Of a DNA stretch of 64,000 nt, positions 48,206 to 60,420 are shown piece after piece. The stretch is from Cryptomeria japonica (lineage: Eukaryota > Streptophyta > Pinopsida > Cupressales > Cupressaceae). The stretch's first letter is position 1, and each line of letters starts with the position of its first letter. A program made the translations under genes and the position numbers. The stretch is taken from positions 143,957,041 to 144,021,040 of the forward strand of contig NC_081406.1 in the NCBI RefSeq assembly GCF_030272615.1, read 5' to 3'. The notes beneath the pieces are model-generated. The model had not been told where the DNA came from. It saw only the letters and a list, made by a program, of their open reading frames with translations, and searched no databases.

Positions 48206-49131
48206 CAGTGTTCCACGGGCATTGGGGACAGGGGGACGTGGGGACGCGTTTCCGGGACAGGGGGACCAAGGGCCTAAGTTTGGGGACGGCGAGGGGACGG
48301 CGGGGGGACGGCGGCAGGGGGGTGGGGGGGTGGTGCTGCTGATATAGTTATACATATATATATAGTACTTGAAAAACTAGTTTTGAAAAGATGTATGACA
48401 GTATTACAGTGTAAGAATTATATTTCAAATGAGACTATAGGAAATTTGAAATACTAAATCTAAATACCAAGATTTCTAAGTTGTGTTGTTATATGGAGCC
48501 TAATCAGACTTGGAGGTTAGATTTTCCCTACTTCTATCGGTGCGGTTTCCCCTATATTTTTCAACGGGGGTTTGGGGGCAGCGCCCCCAAGTTGGGGGTC
48601 AAGGGGCAGCGCCCCTTGCGCGATACAGGGCGGGGTCGAGGGGCAGCGCCCCGCAAGGCCAAAAATACTTTTATTATTTTCTAAAGGCGTCGGGTGTTAT
48701 TTTTCTTTTGGCCCACGTCCAATTAGAGTTACCCCTTAACCCTCAAAAAACTTTAAAAGTCACTTTTTTAAAAAATTTTAATATTAAATATTGCATATAC
48801 GTGGGGGCGACAGGAGACGTCTAGGCATCTCCCCGTCCTTGGAGAGACATCTGCACGTCTCTCGAAGGACGGGGAGACGCCCAAACATCTCCCAAGGAGA
48901 CGTGGAGGCGTCTCCATGTCTCTTTGGGAGACGCCCAGACGTCTCCCAAGGAGACGTCTCCCCGTCTCCCTGGGAGACGCGGGGACGCGGGGACGTCTCC
49001 GCGTCCCGGTGGCGCTTGGGTGGCAGTGGCGGGACGGCGGGGGACGTCGCGTCCCCGTCCCCCCGTCCCCGAGACGTTTTTGACGGGGGGACGAGCCCAA
49101 AAAGGGGGGGGACGCGTCTCCATGGAATGAG
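48206..49131. mobile_element. GC-rich non-autonomous hAT- or Mutator-like insert
   Basis: Bounded by a perfect 9-bp direct repeat GCATTTATT (48197-48205 and 49132-49140). The left end CAGTGTTCCACGG and the reversed right end CTCATTCCATGG share TTCCAYGG. The CAGTG start and an 8-bp reading of the duplication would suit hAT; 9 bp would suit a Mutator-like element. The interior has three GGGGCAGCGCCCC-type palindromes (48570-48660) and a 250-bp block full of GGAGACGTCTCC-type palindromes (48810-49080). Apparent ORFs are by-products of the GC-rich repeats. It sits in LTR L. Confidence 0.7.
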
Positions 49132-49140
49132 GCATTTATT

Positions 49141-49532
49141 TTAAAATATACTAAATAACGATAAAGTTAAATATTTAATTTAGCTTTATAAAATATTAAC
49201 TTATCGTTATTTAAAATAAAATCACCAACCTACACCAAATATAGAGCTAATGATATCCACTGCTCCCATCGACATGTCTAAAAATAGAAATGCTAACAAC
49301 TGGCTCAATTGGTGTCCAAAATTGACTTACTAAAAATAGTATGGGAAAACTCATCCGAAATCACTCTCGAAAAGGGCATTACATTCATAACTTTCAAAGC
49401 CCAAACAAACATTTGATACTTCTATCACGGTGAATCAACTGCCTCCAAAGTTTCTTAGCCCTAGCCTACTAAAACAAAACTGAATAGGCTAATGGTCCAC
49501 CCTACTAAACAAGTTAGGAAGGGAACATTTCA
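49141..49532 (-). mobile_element. 5' part of chromovirus LTR L
   Basis: On the minus strand it starts TGAAATGTTCCC at 49532 behind a purine tract GGGAAGGACA, so this is a 3' LTR. The start resembles TGTAATGTCCCC of F and G. Confidence 0.65.
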
Positions 49533-49690
49533 ATCTGTCCTTCCCGAAATTGCTTGTCCTCAAGCAATCTCAACTCTAGATGCTGTAAAATCTTCTCATT
49601 CTCCCACATTGCATCCTCTACTGGCAAGTTCTTCCATTTGACCAAGTATTCTTTGAAGAAGACAATTATTTTAACGTCCACAAGGCTAAA
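49533..49690 (-). pseudogene. Chromodomain tail of the chromovirus that owns LTR L
   Basis: The minus-strand translation gives KEYLVKWKNLPVEDAMWENE followed by a short Leu-rich tail up to the LTR. This corresponds to the last residues of element F (EYLVRWKNLPLDD). Upstream sequence is replaced by a LINE fragment, so only about 50 residues remain. Confidence 0.75.
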
Positions 49691-49699
49691 AATAACCTA

Positions 49700-50930
49700 T
49701 GGAGCAGACTACCTCACAAACTGACTTTTGCATTTGAGCTCTTTTCCTATGCAACGTGATGATGAGTGCCCCCAACTACTCCACAATCTCCTCGCTATGT
49801 AAATTATCCCAAGAATTGGCTGCCAAGGTATTTACATAATTGTCCCTACTATCTTTATGGCATCATACTCTAAGATGAAGTGTTTTTCTATTTCCACTAT
49901 GTCAGAAGTGCAAAACACACAGAATCTTTCTTCCCAAGCTTCTTTTGGTCTTTTCCAATGCCCGGTTTCACAACGGAGTTGATGAGAGTTACATCTTAAC
50001 TAAGCAATAATAATTTGGGCTGTCCAAGGGATATTGGCCCCTATGTATGCTTTTTGATAATGATTATAAGTGGGATTAAACTCTTTAATATAATACTTTT
50101 TCTTTCTCCTCATACCTTTATCCCAAGTACACTTGTGGAACTTATCCATGACAAAAGTCTTTATCTTTTTACTATTTGTGGGGAACACGTCCAAATAAAT
50201 ATCCCATTTACTAAACCATTTACTATTTTGCCACATCCAAGTCTTCTTTTGCACAATGTATCATTAAGGACAACCTTAGGCCATCTCTCTTCTTCCATTT
50301 GCTCAATTCTTTTTAAATATCTTATGAGGCTCACCATGGAAATTACTTCAATAAGCGCAGCCCCCACTTCGCTCAACATGATATCCTAAGGGACTGAACT
50401 TTTAATTTTGAACATGTTTGTAATCAAGCATTTTTTAATTAGAACGATTTGCTTCCATTGTAAATCACTGCTGGCCCACAATTCACAACCATAGAGTACA
50501 ACTGGAAGCACTAAAAGCACCTATTTTGAAAAGCATAAAACGTTTCCAGCCTCCCAAAGTTCTCTTCTTTCTGCAACTTCCCCAGCTTAGATTTTTGTTG
50601 AAGTCAATTCCGAGGTATTTGTAATCTACCACTTCTTCAAGAGTGCTGCCATCAAAGTAAAAATTATGCTGGTTATGTTTTCTTTTGTTAGAAAAAATCA
50701 TCACTTTCGTCTTGCTAATATTGACTTGCATCCCCACTGTTCTACTAAAATGCTCAAGGGAAAGTAGGTGCTCTTGCAAACCAGGAGCAGATTTAGCAAT
50801 CAGAGTGCAATTTTCATGTGGACAAGGAGGGCTTGGCAGAATGGAGAATCTATATGATGGCCATCCTTTGAACAGACCTAATACATTGATGGACATTCAA
50901 TGGAAGGTATACAGCCAAACTACAACTATT
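49700..50930 (-). pseudogene. LINE fragment: reverse transcriptase C-terminal part and tail
   Basis: The minus strand carries the C-terminal half of a non-LTR retrotransposon RT: TLIAKSAPGLQEHLLSLEHF, NISKTKVMIFSNKRK and DYKYLGIDFNKNLSW. The catalytic YADD is replaced (HENC). After shifts the downstream piece reads SEVGAALIEV, then MDKFHKCTWDKGM and YNHYQKAYIGANI, and a cysteine-rich end (CVLHF, HFILEY) with the final Cys lost. It is 5'-truncated near 50930, as is usual for LINE insertions, and was inserted next to the chromodomain tail. Confidence 0.8.
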
Positions 50931-52367
50931 TGATACACAGTTACTCTCACAAGTAGCTAGATAGCCTTTTGTGTGAAATGAAATGGAGTATTTAATATTT
51001 TGTTCACTAGTTATAGAGCCTATGTACCCCAAGATGCGTCTCCAACATATTGTGGCCCATCCCATATAGGTGACATTTCAAGGCTGTGGAGATGGGTAGG
51101 AAATGTCCCCACCCCATCCCCGATTTTGGAAAAATGTGGGAACATTTCCAAAACAGAAAATTTTGAGTAGAAAATGAAAAGGGAGCTGTCCCCTATGGCC
51201 CAGCCAGTATATAAAGCATTTAAAAAAAAAAAAGGGATGGGATCCCACAAGGACCCCCACACCCCTTTACACCAATCCTAAACCTAAAAGAGCCACACTA
51301 AGAACAAAAAAGAAAAAAAAACTCATTTTGCCAATTTTCCAAATTGTGAAGAAGACAAAAAAAGAGAACAACTGTGAGAAAAAAAGAGAACAGCAGTGGG
51401 AATAAGACGAGAACATGGAGTCTACATCATTTATAGAAAGTTTACTATCCATTTTTCATTTGTTCAAATTCTTTTGCATTTTTTGGGGTTTTTACTATCC
51501 ATTTTTGAGATATACTTCAATTGTAAAATGAACCTGTGAATTATCTGTGCTTATTGAACTAATCTAATGTGTTGCAACGGTCTGATTTTGAGATCAGAAT
51601 TAACATATTTAATATTACTGTGTAACAGCAGTAGATCTCATTACTATGTAGTTTGTAATGCATTTCATATCAATCTTGTAAACTTCAGATGGTTTAATCG
51701 CCAAAGGGTTTTAATTTGCATGCATTTCATTTCATAAAACTGGATAGTTTACCACCAGTTACTATAGCATATCATTCAGCCCATTTTGGCATTGAACAAG
51801 CTAGCATTATCGACCATTTTGGTCAGAGTCAAGCTTCAATGTTCTACCAGCGGCTTACACTGCATTCACACAATCTGCCAAAGAGGTGTTGATAAGGCTG
51901 GCTTTGTGGTCAATGTGTCATTTTATATAGTTTGCTAAAGAGGTGTTGACTAAACCGGCTCAGGCACCTGCATATTCTAGTCTTGTCACCAATCATTCTG
52001 TAGTGTGCATCATAAACAATGTGTGGCTGAAGCACCGTATGCTCTCACCTTGCCCACCTTGCCTCATCATTTACATCTTTCATATTGCAAAAATAAATAA
52101 AAAAGTAGGGTGTATTATTACACTGTAAGGAGATTGTACTCTTAGTTGAAGTCCATTATCAGCATTGCCTCATCTAATCATGGAATTATTGTTCATATTA
52201 ATTGCTTTATATTTTAGAACCTTGATCCTTGGAAATTAGTGTGCAAAGATTTAATTTTAAATTTTGCATATAATATAAGAGTTTAATATATAGACAAAGA
52301 GAAATTATGCAAAGAAGCATACATCCATACCCAAACAAATCCCTGATTTTAAAAATGGTGTTACTTG
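50931..52367. other. Interval without recognised gene, left of the copia element
   Basis: 51007-51262 is C-rich on the plus strand with repeated CCCCA and CATCCC words, plus an A12 run near 51221. No coding region is supported. 52215-52360 is a diverged duplicate of 60275-60420. Confidence 0.5.
52215..52360. repeat. Dispersed repeat, copy 1 (copy 2 at 60275-60420)
   Basis: Shares TTGATCCTTGGAA, AAAGATTTAATT, AATATATAGA and ACCCATACCCA-type words with 60275-60420 in the same order and orientation. The two copies lie on either side of the copia element. Confidence 0.65.
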
Positions 52368-53079
52368 TGTTAATGATAATGTAGCTATGGTCGGATTCCT
52401 TCAGGCCGACATAGTCAATACAAATATCTAGTTGGCCTATCGGCCTTAGACATTTATAGAACCAATTTAAATATGTATTAAATATGCAAATGTAATTATG
52501 AATCGGTATATGTATATTAGCTTAACCGATTTGCTAAATATCAATTAGCCAATGGGGCTGACTTGGAAGTCGGCCACCTCTTGTATTGGATCGTGATGTT
52601 TTGGAGAGTGCCGAACCTTGGTGAAGGGGCACCTCCAATAAGTATAAAGGAAGATCGAATCTTCCTCCCTTGGCGATGAATTGACATACAATCTGCAGAT
52701 CGAATACTTCCTTCAGCAGACCGAATACATCCTTCAGCAGTCCGAATTCACTCTACAGCAGATCATATTCTTTCATCAGGAGATCGCACATTATATTCTA
52801 CTCAGATCGAAGAAGATAATTCATCCTTTGGCAGGTCGTGTATCTTACAGCAGTTCGGATTGCATATACAGCAGTCTAGGGTGATTCGATCTATTAATAT
52901 AACTTCAAGGAGTGAAGCAATCTTGTAAAGACTTTTCTACATTTGATAAATATAATCAGAGACTTTTGTTGCTGGGTTTTTCACCTTCAAGTTGGAAGGT
53001 TTCTCAAGGTATATGCTGTGCAAACTTGTGTAAATTGTTTTATATCTGCATTGTTCAAAATCTGATCATTAATTTAACA
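52368..53079 (+). repeat. 5' LTR of the copia element
   Basis: TGTTAATGATAATG to AATTTAACA. It has a run of GCAGACCGAATACATCC-type repeats (about 52695-52870) of the form AGCAGNTCGNAT. In the first 265 bases I counted about 13 differences from the 3' LTR. Confidence 0.93.
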
Positions 53080-53091
53080 TGGTATCAAAGC
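53080..53091 (+). other. Primer binding site of the copia element
   Basis: TGGTATCAAAGC directly after the LTR end, complementary to initiator Met tRNA with one or two differences. Confidence 0.85.
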
Positions 53092-53181
53092 GGGTTTGAG
53101 AAGATCGTGATCAGATTTCCCTATAACAGCGAAGTTCTCTTTCATCTCTCACCTTCAAGAAGGAACATCAAAGCCTCGAAA

Positions 53182-55696
53182 ATGGTGAACGGTCTTAAGG
53201 TCGAAGATAGACTTGAAGGTGCTTCAAACTTCACTTCGTGGAAGTTAAGAGTTCTTATTGCACTTAAAGAAAATGATCTTCTTCAGTTTGTAAGGGAAAA
53301 AGATTTATCTGAGCCAGAAGATCAAGAGGAGAAACTTCAATTCAAGAAGAATGCCATAAAAGCGAAAAAGATATTGATTGACTCTCTGTGAGGAATCACT
53401 TAGTGTCTCTCATTTCCAAGATGACAACTACAAGAGACATGCTCAAAACCTTGGAAGGCCTATATGAGATCAACAATACAAGTAGGGCTCTTGCATTGAG
53501 GCAACAACTTCATCAAGTCAAGATGGCAAAAGGAGAATCAGTCATGTCATTTTTCATGAAGATCTCAGAACTGAGGGATCAAATAAGTGCTATTGGAGAT
53601 CTAGTGGTAGATAAAGATCTTGTCATGTTGGCATTGAATGGCCTTCCTCATTCTTGGGAGCCATTTATTCAAAGTATAAGTGGGAGATCCAAATTGCCTA
53701 AGTTTGATCGTATTCGTGTTGATTGCATCCAAGAAGAATCTAGATTGGCTGCAAGGGGAATTGTCAAAGGTTCTCAAAATGAAGACTCTCATGTCCTTAC
53801 CACTCAATCTACTAAGAAGAAAGGAAGAAATTGGAGAAAAGGCAATTTCAAGAGGAATAGAGATCAAAGATCAGACCTTGCACCTGATTCAAAGAAGAAG
53901 AAGAAGAAAGATCTCTCCCACATTCAATGCTTTAGATGTGACAAGTTTGGTCACTATGCAAGAGATTGTTTGACAAGGCCTAAGCAACAAAGGGCAAACA
54001 TTAATGAAGTCTCAACTCAAAAGGAAGCAGAAGACAACTCTAATGGATTCCTCTTCATATCTATCTTATCAAGTAATTTTCCCACGGATAGTGACACCTG
54101 GCTAATTGATAGTGGAGCTTCTCAACACATCACAGGCTATCGAGAACATCTTTCAGATTTGGTGGAAATGGAGTCTAATCTTCAAATGATCATTGGAGAT
54201 GATGCACGCTATTCAGTGAAAGGATTTGGTGCTACATCACTCAACCTAGAATCTAGAATTTATCTTCATCTAAGTGATGTCTTGTTCGTGCCAGGAATCA
54301 AGAGAAACCTTGTATCCATTTCAGCCTTGGAGGACAAAGGTTATCAAGTAGCATTTTTAGAAGGGAGAGTTCTTGCATGGCCAAAGAACTCTAGAATCAA
54401 GATTGCACGTGTGATTGGGAATCGGTATGAGAGTTTGTACAAGCTTTCCACTGATCCAGTTCAAGCTCTTCTACATGACTCTTCCAATTCCAACAAACTA
54501 TGGCATGGAAGAATTGGGCATCTACATTTCAGGGCTCTTCCATCATTGGAAAAGATGGTTAAAGGTATTCCTAAACTTAGTCATGTACATGATGGTACTT
54601 GTAAAGGTTGTGCTATGGGTAAAAATACTAAGAGTCCATTTCATAGCAGTGAAAGTAGGTCAAAAGAAATTTTAGATATTGTACATTCTGATTTATGCAG
54701 TCCAATGTCAATGGCATCCCTAAGTGGATTTTTGTACTTTGTAATTTTCATAGATGATTACTCTAGGGAGACTTGGATTTATTTCTTAAGGTCTAAAGAG
54801 TCTAATGAAGTCCTAGGTAGATTTAAAGAATTTAAGGCTCAAGTAGAAAACTTGCCTAGAAAGAGAATTAAAGTTTTAAGGTTTGATAATGGAGGTGAGT
54901 ACACTTCTGGAAGCTTTCGTGATTTCTGTATTGAAGCAGGAATCAAGAGGGAGTTTTGTGTCCCTTACAACCCACAGCAAAATGGGGTTGCAGAAAGAAA
55001 GAACAGATCCATTATTGAAGGGAAAAAAAACATGATCCATGATCAAGACCTTCAAACATTTATTTGGGCCGAAGCATCCAGGACAGCAGTATATGTTCAG
55101 AACAGAAGTCCTCATTGGATACTGCAGAATATGACTCCAGAAGAAGCCTTTATAGGTGTGAAGCCCAAAGTCAGTCACTTGAGAATCTTTGGTTGTCCGG
55201 TGTATGTTCATGTACCTAAAGATAAAAGAACTAAGCTGGATCCTTCTGGCAAGAAAGGGATATTTGTGGGCTACAGTGAAACTTCTAAAGCCTACAGAAT
55301 CTACATTCCAAGTCGGAAGCATATAGAGATTAGCAAAGATGTCACCTTTGAAGAAGATGTTACATTCAGAAAATCTAAAGGTTCATGCATGGAGATAGAT
55401 GATGAAGATCAAGAGACTCATCAAGACATGGACATTGATCGTACTCCTGAGATTCCGAGGGAGTTTACTGAACCAATAGAGACTATTGATCCAATTGAAC
55501 CCTTGGATCCTACTAATGGGCCTAGAGATATTATTGTGAATCGAAAGAGACCTCTTTGGGTAAGGAACACTATGCAAGAGGCAGAAAAGTTCGCGGCTTC
55601 CAGAGGCACATTTAGAGAAAGTAGAAGACCACAGAGATTCTCTAGCTATGTTGCATTGATGTGTAATCTTATTGAGATTGAACCTTCCAGTGTTGA
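53182..55696 (+). pseudogene. Copia gag, protease and integrase region
   Basis: The ATG at 53182 starts the gag (VEDRLEGASNFTSWKLRV). A stop and one-base shift near 53388 move it to the long frame 53388-55715. In order that frame has the gag core (LEGLYEINNTSRALALRQQL), the CCHC knuckle CFRCDKFGHYARDC, the protease motif DSGASQHI, the pre-integrase HGRIGHLHFRALPSL and CKGCAMGK, and the integrase with Asp in VHSDLCSPM, Asp in FDNGGEYTS and Glu in GVAERKNRS. The residues up to 55715 after IEIEPSS come from the inserted LTR. Apart from the early shift, the long frame is intact. Confidence 0.95.
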
Positions 55697-57069
55697 TGTC
55701 ATGTTCCCTCCTTGATCATTATATATGACCTAAATGAAGTAATTATTATTAAATAATATAATAATTATTACTTGGGATCATTAGATATTTAATTATTTAT
55801 TTATTAAATATTATTATATTTATTAGTTAATATTTTTGAAATATTTAAATAAAATAAATTAATATTATATTTGGAATATTACATATTAACAAAATAGTGA
55901 CATTTAAATGTTTGGTCAATAACAGTGTGTAACTGTAATTGATCAATAATAAATTAATAAATAAACATTCATTATCATAACAAAACAAATATAATAATAA
56001 ATAAATTCAGAAAACAAATATTCAATAGAACAATATATAGCATTCATCCTAATCAATCAATAAGGTTTATTATTAAATCTAATACTGACTGCTGGTGTCA
56101 GAGATTGTCCCCTCAACAACAGACAATGATATTCAGCAAGAATAATCAATATTGATTATAATAATCTATATCAATATCGATGGAGTTGTGAAGAGGGCAA
56201 GAATTAGAAGATTAATAGCAGCGATCTATTATTATGACTTTAGAAGAAAACGATTAAGAGAAAAAGACTAATCGGTATTCATGAGATAACTAACCAATTA
56301 TATGTTATGTGGTGCGATTAGCATATAATGAAAAGAAGCGATCATGAATAGACATTGGATATGTCTTTTGGACGCAACCTATCATTGCGATTTGCAAGAT
56401 ATAAGGAGGCGACCAGACTCACTTGTAGGGGAATGCATCTTTTCTAATTATTCCAGGGAAATCTGCTCTGCGTTGAGTGATTGCCATTGACAGCTGCACA
56501 TACAAACGGAAAGAAAGAGATAATATTGAAAACATCGAATAGATTGGGAATTATCATATATGGTCTGTGCCATAGATCAGATCAGAACTGAACTGTTATT
56601 AAGTTACAGGCAGTAACATCCTTGTCCTTAGTGGTATGTATAGGGACGTGCTTAGTATCTATAATATAGAAGGCCGCTGATGTGTTATGTAGAATTTAAT
56701 AATATTATGAATATTAATAATGACATAATAATTATAACTTACTGCAATACGGGTGACTGCTCTGCAGTAATATATATATTAATAATATCTGAGAATAAAT
56801 TAAAGGTATATGAATATATAAAAATAAATATATATCTATATAATTATATATATATACATATATAGAAATAGTGCTTTGATCAGAACAAATAAAACTGAGA
56901 CTAAATCAGATTGAATTATCAAATCCAATATCAGGAAAAAGATTGTCATCATTGATTGGATTCATGTTAAGAGGGTTTTGTCTCTTAATCAATGTAGTTT
57001 AAGTCATAAGTATATTGAAATAGATTAATTGTGGTTAAAACAAGCCTAAACCTAGTAGGGGACATTACA
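55697..57069. mobile_element. 1373-bp solo LTR inside the copia polymerase
   Basis: Flanked by a perfect 5-bp duplication GTTGA (55692-55696 and 57070-57074). The ends are TGTCATGTTCCC and, read from the other side, TGTAATGTCCCC, which matches the LTR start of chromoviruses F and G, so the LTR is probably minus-oriented. Removing it with one duplication copy restores the copia frame in register. It is very AT-rich with long TA and ATAT runs and has no ORF. Confidence 0.85.
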
Positions 57070-57074
57070 GTTGA

Positions 57075-58586
57075 GGAAGACTCAAATCAGCAAGTATGGA
57101 AAGATGCCATGGATGAAGAATATCAATCCATTATTAAGAATGATGTTTGGGATATTGTACCTAGACCTGAAGGAAAGTCAGTTGTATCTTCCAAGTGGCT
57201 ATTCAAAATTAAGCATGCAACTGATGAAAGCATTAAGAAAGAAAGAATAGACTATGAAGAAACATTTGCTCCAGTTGCTCGCTACACTTCCATCAAGACC
57301 ATCATTGCCATTGCAGCAGCTAAGGGATGGAAGCTACATCAGATGGATGTGAAGACAACTTTTCTTAATGGTGTAATTGAAGAAGAGGTCTACATTGAGC
57401 AACCTGAAGGTTTCATAATTTGTGGGAAAGAGTCTCATGTATGCAAATTGAAAAAAGCATTATATGGTCTTAAGCAGGCTCCTCGTGCATGGTATGAAAG
57501 GATTGACAAATACTTGGTGAGTTTGGGTTTCTGCAAGAATGATGCTGATTTGAATCTTTACTGCAAGATAGTCAATGGTGAAGCTTCAATCTTGGTTCTA
57601 TACGTTCATGACTTATTTCTTACTGGGGAAGAACATCTCATCTTAGATGCAAGAAGGAGTTGACTTCAGAATTTGAGATGAAGGACCTAGGACTCATGCA
57701 TTTCTTTCTAGGTTTGGAAGTGTGGCAAAAGCCAAATGAAATCATCCTGAGTCAAGGAAAATACACCATTGACATCTTAAAGAGATTTGGGATGTTAGAT
57801 TGCAAGTCTATGTCTACACCGATGGAAACTAACTTGAAGAAATTGAGAAAATCTGCAGCTAGTTCAAATCTTGTGGATCCCACTATGTACAGATAGTTGA
57901 TTGGATCCTTGATGCATCTAGTTAACACTAGACCGGACATTTGCTATGCAGTGAGTGCACTTAGTCAATTCATGTGTGAACCAAAGCAGATACATCTAGT
58001 TGCAGCCAAGCATATCTTGAGATACTTGCGTAGCACAGTTGGATATGGCTTGAAATATTCTTTCAGTGTGGACCTGAATCTGAATCTACAAGGCTATTCT
58101 GATTTTGATTGGGCAGGGAGTGTTACTGATCGAAAGAGCACCTCTAGATGTTGCTTCAGTTTGGGATCTGCTATGATTTCTTGGTGTAGCAAGAAGCAGA
58201 CTTCAATGGCTCTGAGCACAGTAGAGGCAGAATACATTGCAGCATGTGTGGCAGCTCGCAAAGCAGTATGGCTTTAGAAGCTCCTTGCAAGATTGTTTGG
58301 ACAATCATTGGAGCCTACAATTATTCATTGTGATAACCAAAGCTGTGTGAAACTTTTTGTCAATCCTGTGTTTCATAACAAAACAAAGCATGTGGAAATC
58401 AAATATCACTATATTAGATATATGGCGCAAAGGAATGTTATTCAGTAAAGGTACATTAGCATTGATAATCAGACGGTCAACATTCTCACCAAGCCCCTTG
58501 CTAGAGTGAAGTTTGTGCATTTTCGAGACAAGCTTGGAATTGTGGAGAATGAAGACCTTGTTGAGAGGGAGTCTCAACATCAGTGA
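57075..58586 (+). pseudogene. Copia reverse transcriptase and RNase H, broken
   Basis: RT motifs run from VWKDAMDEEYQSI through SKWLFKIKHATDESI and VKTTFLNGVIEEEVY to CKLKKALYGLKQAPRAWY. About 15 residues (the usual YKARLVARG stretch) are missing in frame near 57235. The catalytic box is YVHD at 57601-57612 in place of YVDD, so the first Asp is His. A frameshift follows near 57655, then a TAG at 57894-57896 and TAG/TAA stops at about 58275 and 58445. RNase H has [17 protein letters not shown] and HCDNQS. The gene ends at TGA 58584-58586. Confidence 0.93.
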
Positions 58587-58694
58587 TTTCTTGAAATTTA
58601 CTATATTGCATTCTTCTCTATGAGAGAGAAGTTTGAGATGCAAGCCCTTGTTAATGGATTCTTCTCTGTGAGAGAAGTTTGAGGTGAAAGCCCT

Positions 58695-58930
58695 TGTTCC
58701 ACCCTCTGGGAGTAGCCATGGTGGATGTCATGTTGAGAGACTCCATGACTTAGCACTTGTGTTTATTCACCCTCTGGGAGTAGCCATGGTGAACATCACG
58801 ATGAGATGACAACATCACGTTGAGTGATTCCGTGATAAGCACTTGTGTTCATTTACATTTCCATTCATGGGAGTAGCCATGATGGACCCACCCTCTGGGA
58901 GTAACCATGGTGGATATCACTACAGAGATC
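58695..58930. repeat. Short repeats before the 3' LTR of the copia element
   Basis: Copies of CACCCTCTGGGAGTAGCCAT and close variants occur at about 58700, 58769, 58865 and 58889, followed by GGTGGA or GGTGAA and CATCAC words. They lie between the RNase H stop and the purine tract; role unknown. Confidence 0.75.
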
Positions 58931-58960
58931 AAGAAGGATTCCTCCCTAGCTAAGCGGGAG

Positions 58961-59673
58961 TGTTAATGATAATGTAGCTATGGTCGGATTCCTTCAAGCC
59001 GACATAGTCAATACAAATATCTAATTGGCCTATCGGCCTTAGACATTTATAGAACCGATTTAAATATGTATTAAATATGCAAATGTAATTATGAATCGGT
59101 ATATGTATATTAGCATAACCGATTTGCTAAATATCAATTAACCAATGGGGTCGACTTGGAAGTCCGCCACCTCTTGTATCGGGTCATGATGTTTTGGAGA
59201 GTGTCGACCCTTGGTGAAGGGGCACCTCCGATAAGTATAAAGGAAGATCAAATCTTCCTCCCTTCGCGATAAATTGACATACAATCTGCAGATCAAATAC
59301 TTCCTTCAGCAGACCGAATACATCCTTTAGAAGTCCGAATTCACTCTACAGCAGATCATATTCCTTCATCAGGAGATCACACATTATATTCTACTCAGAT
59401 CGAAGAAGATAATTCATCCTTTGGCAGTTCGTGTATCTTACAGCAGTTCGGATTGCATATACAGCAGTCTAGGGTGATTCGATCTATTAATATAACTTCA
59501 AGGAGTGAAGCAATCTTGTAAAGACTTTTCTATATTTGATAAATATAATCAGAGACTTTTGTTGCTGGGTTTTTCACCTTCAAGTTGGAAGGTTTTCCCA
59601 GGGTATATGCTGTGCAAACTTGTGTAAATTGTTTTATATCTGCATTGTTCAAAATCTGATCATTAATTTAACA
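58961..59673 (+). repeat. 3' LTR of the copia element
   Basis: Same start (TGTTAATGATAATG) and end (AATTTAACA) as the 5' LTR; 713 bp. Confidence 0.93.
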
Positions 59674-59904
59674 GCTTGTACCCACACCTAAACTTAGGGG
59701 TGCAAGAAAGAGGTTTTGCGGATTGAAGGTGGTGGCCTTCTTGACCAACCTCAATTCATATCATACGAAAAAGAGCCAAATATTGAAAGCAATCAATACT
59801 TATAAAGTGTCTTCACTAAATATTAAGAGGGTGTGGATGATGAAGATGACACTGCTGCTAAATATTTCATAACTAGTAGGCATGAGTTTTCCAAAGTCCT
59901 TTAG

Positions 59905-60054
59905 TTTAGTGTAGAGTGTTTTTGGATTCAACTATGTGTATTTTAGCATTGACATTTTAGAACAGACTCAATGACCCATCATCAAGAAGAGGAGAGTGAT
60001 CCAAAATGTCAATGCAAACATACACAATTGAATTCAAAAGCACCCTACACTAAA
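59905..60054. repeat. Foldback: imperfect inverted repeat with 55-base arms
   Basis: The left arm 59905-59960 (TTTAGTGTAGAGTG ... GCATTGACATTTTAG) is matched by the reverse of the right arm 60001-60054 (TTTAGTGTAGGGTG ... GCATTGACATTTTGG). The loop is about 40 bases. It could be a foldback or MITE-type element or a hairpin-RNA source. No clear target duplication was found. Confidence 0.75.
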
Positions 60055-60274
60055 TTTCATAACTATTTTTGGTTCTCGGATCTTGCTGTTATTGCAAACA
60101 TCTTTTGATTGCCAAGATCTTCTATCAATAAGCATATTTTAAAATATTAATATGTATGTGTCCATCGCACATGTATGTCATCACAGATGCATGTTTGTGT
60201 GTTTGGCTTTAGTTGTTGTCATAAGACTAGCCTCAGTTGAAATCTTTTATTGTTTATATAATAATAAACTTTTG

Positions 60275-60420
60275 AACTTGATCCTTGGAATTTTGTATGT
60301 AAAGATTTAATTGTTTACGTACATGTATAAAATTAAATATATAGAGGGAGGGAAAGAGACCAAGAGCAAGGCACACATACACCCATACCCCAACAGACCC
60401 AGAATTTGTAAATAATATAA
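60275..60420. repeat. Dispersed repeat, copy 2
   Basis: Diverged copy of 52215-52360 in the same orientation. Confidence 0.65.

Larger units (their letters stand above)
52368..59673 (+). mobile_element. Ty1-copia element with a nested solo LTR
   Basis: Two LTRs of about 712 bp, a Met-type PBS, one gag-pol region in the copia order (gag, protease, integrase, RT, RNase H), and a purine stretch TAAGCGGGAG before the 3' LTR. The flanks are ACTTG (52363-52367) and GCTTG (59674-59678), a 5-bp duplication with one change. The polymerase is interrupted by the LTR at 55697-57069. Confidence 0.95.

Noticed and set aside
48510-49144. Pro/Arg/Gly-rich open frames on both strands
   Set aside because: They overlap each other on opposite strands and come from GC-rich palindromic repeats in a non-autonomous element.
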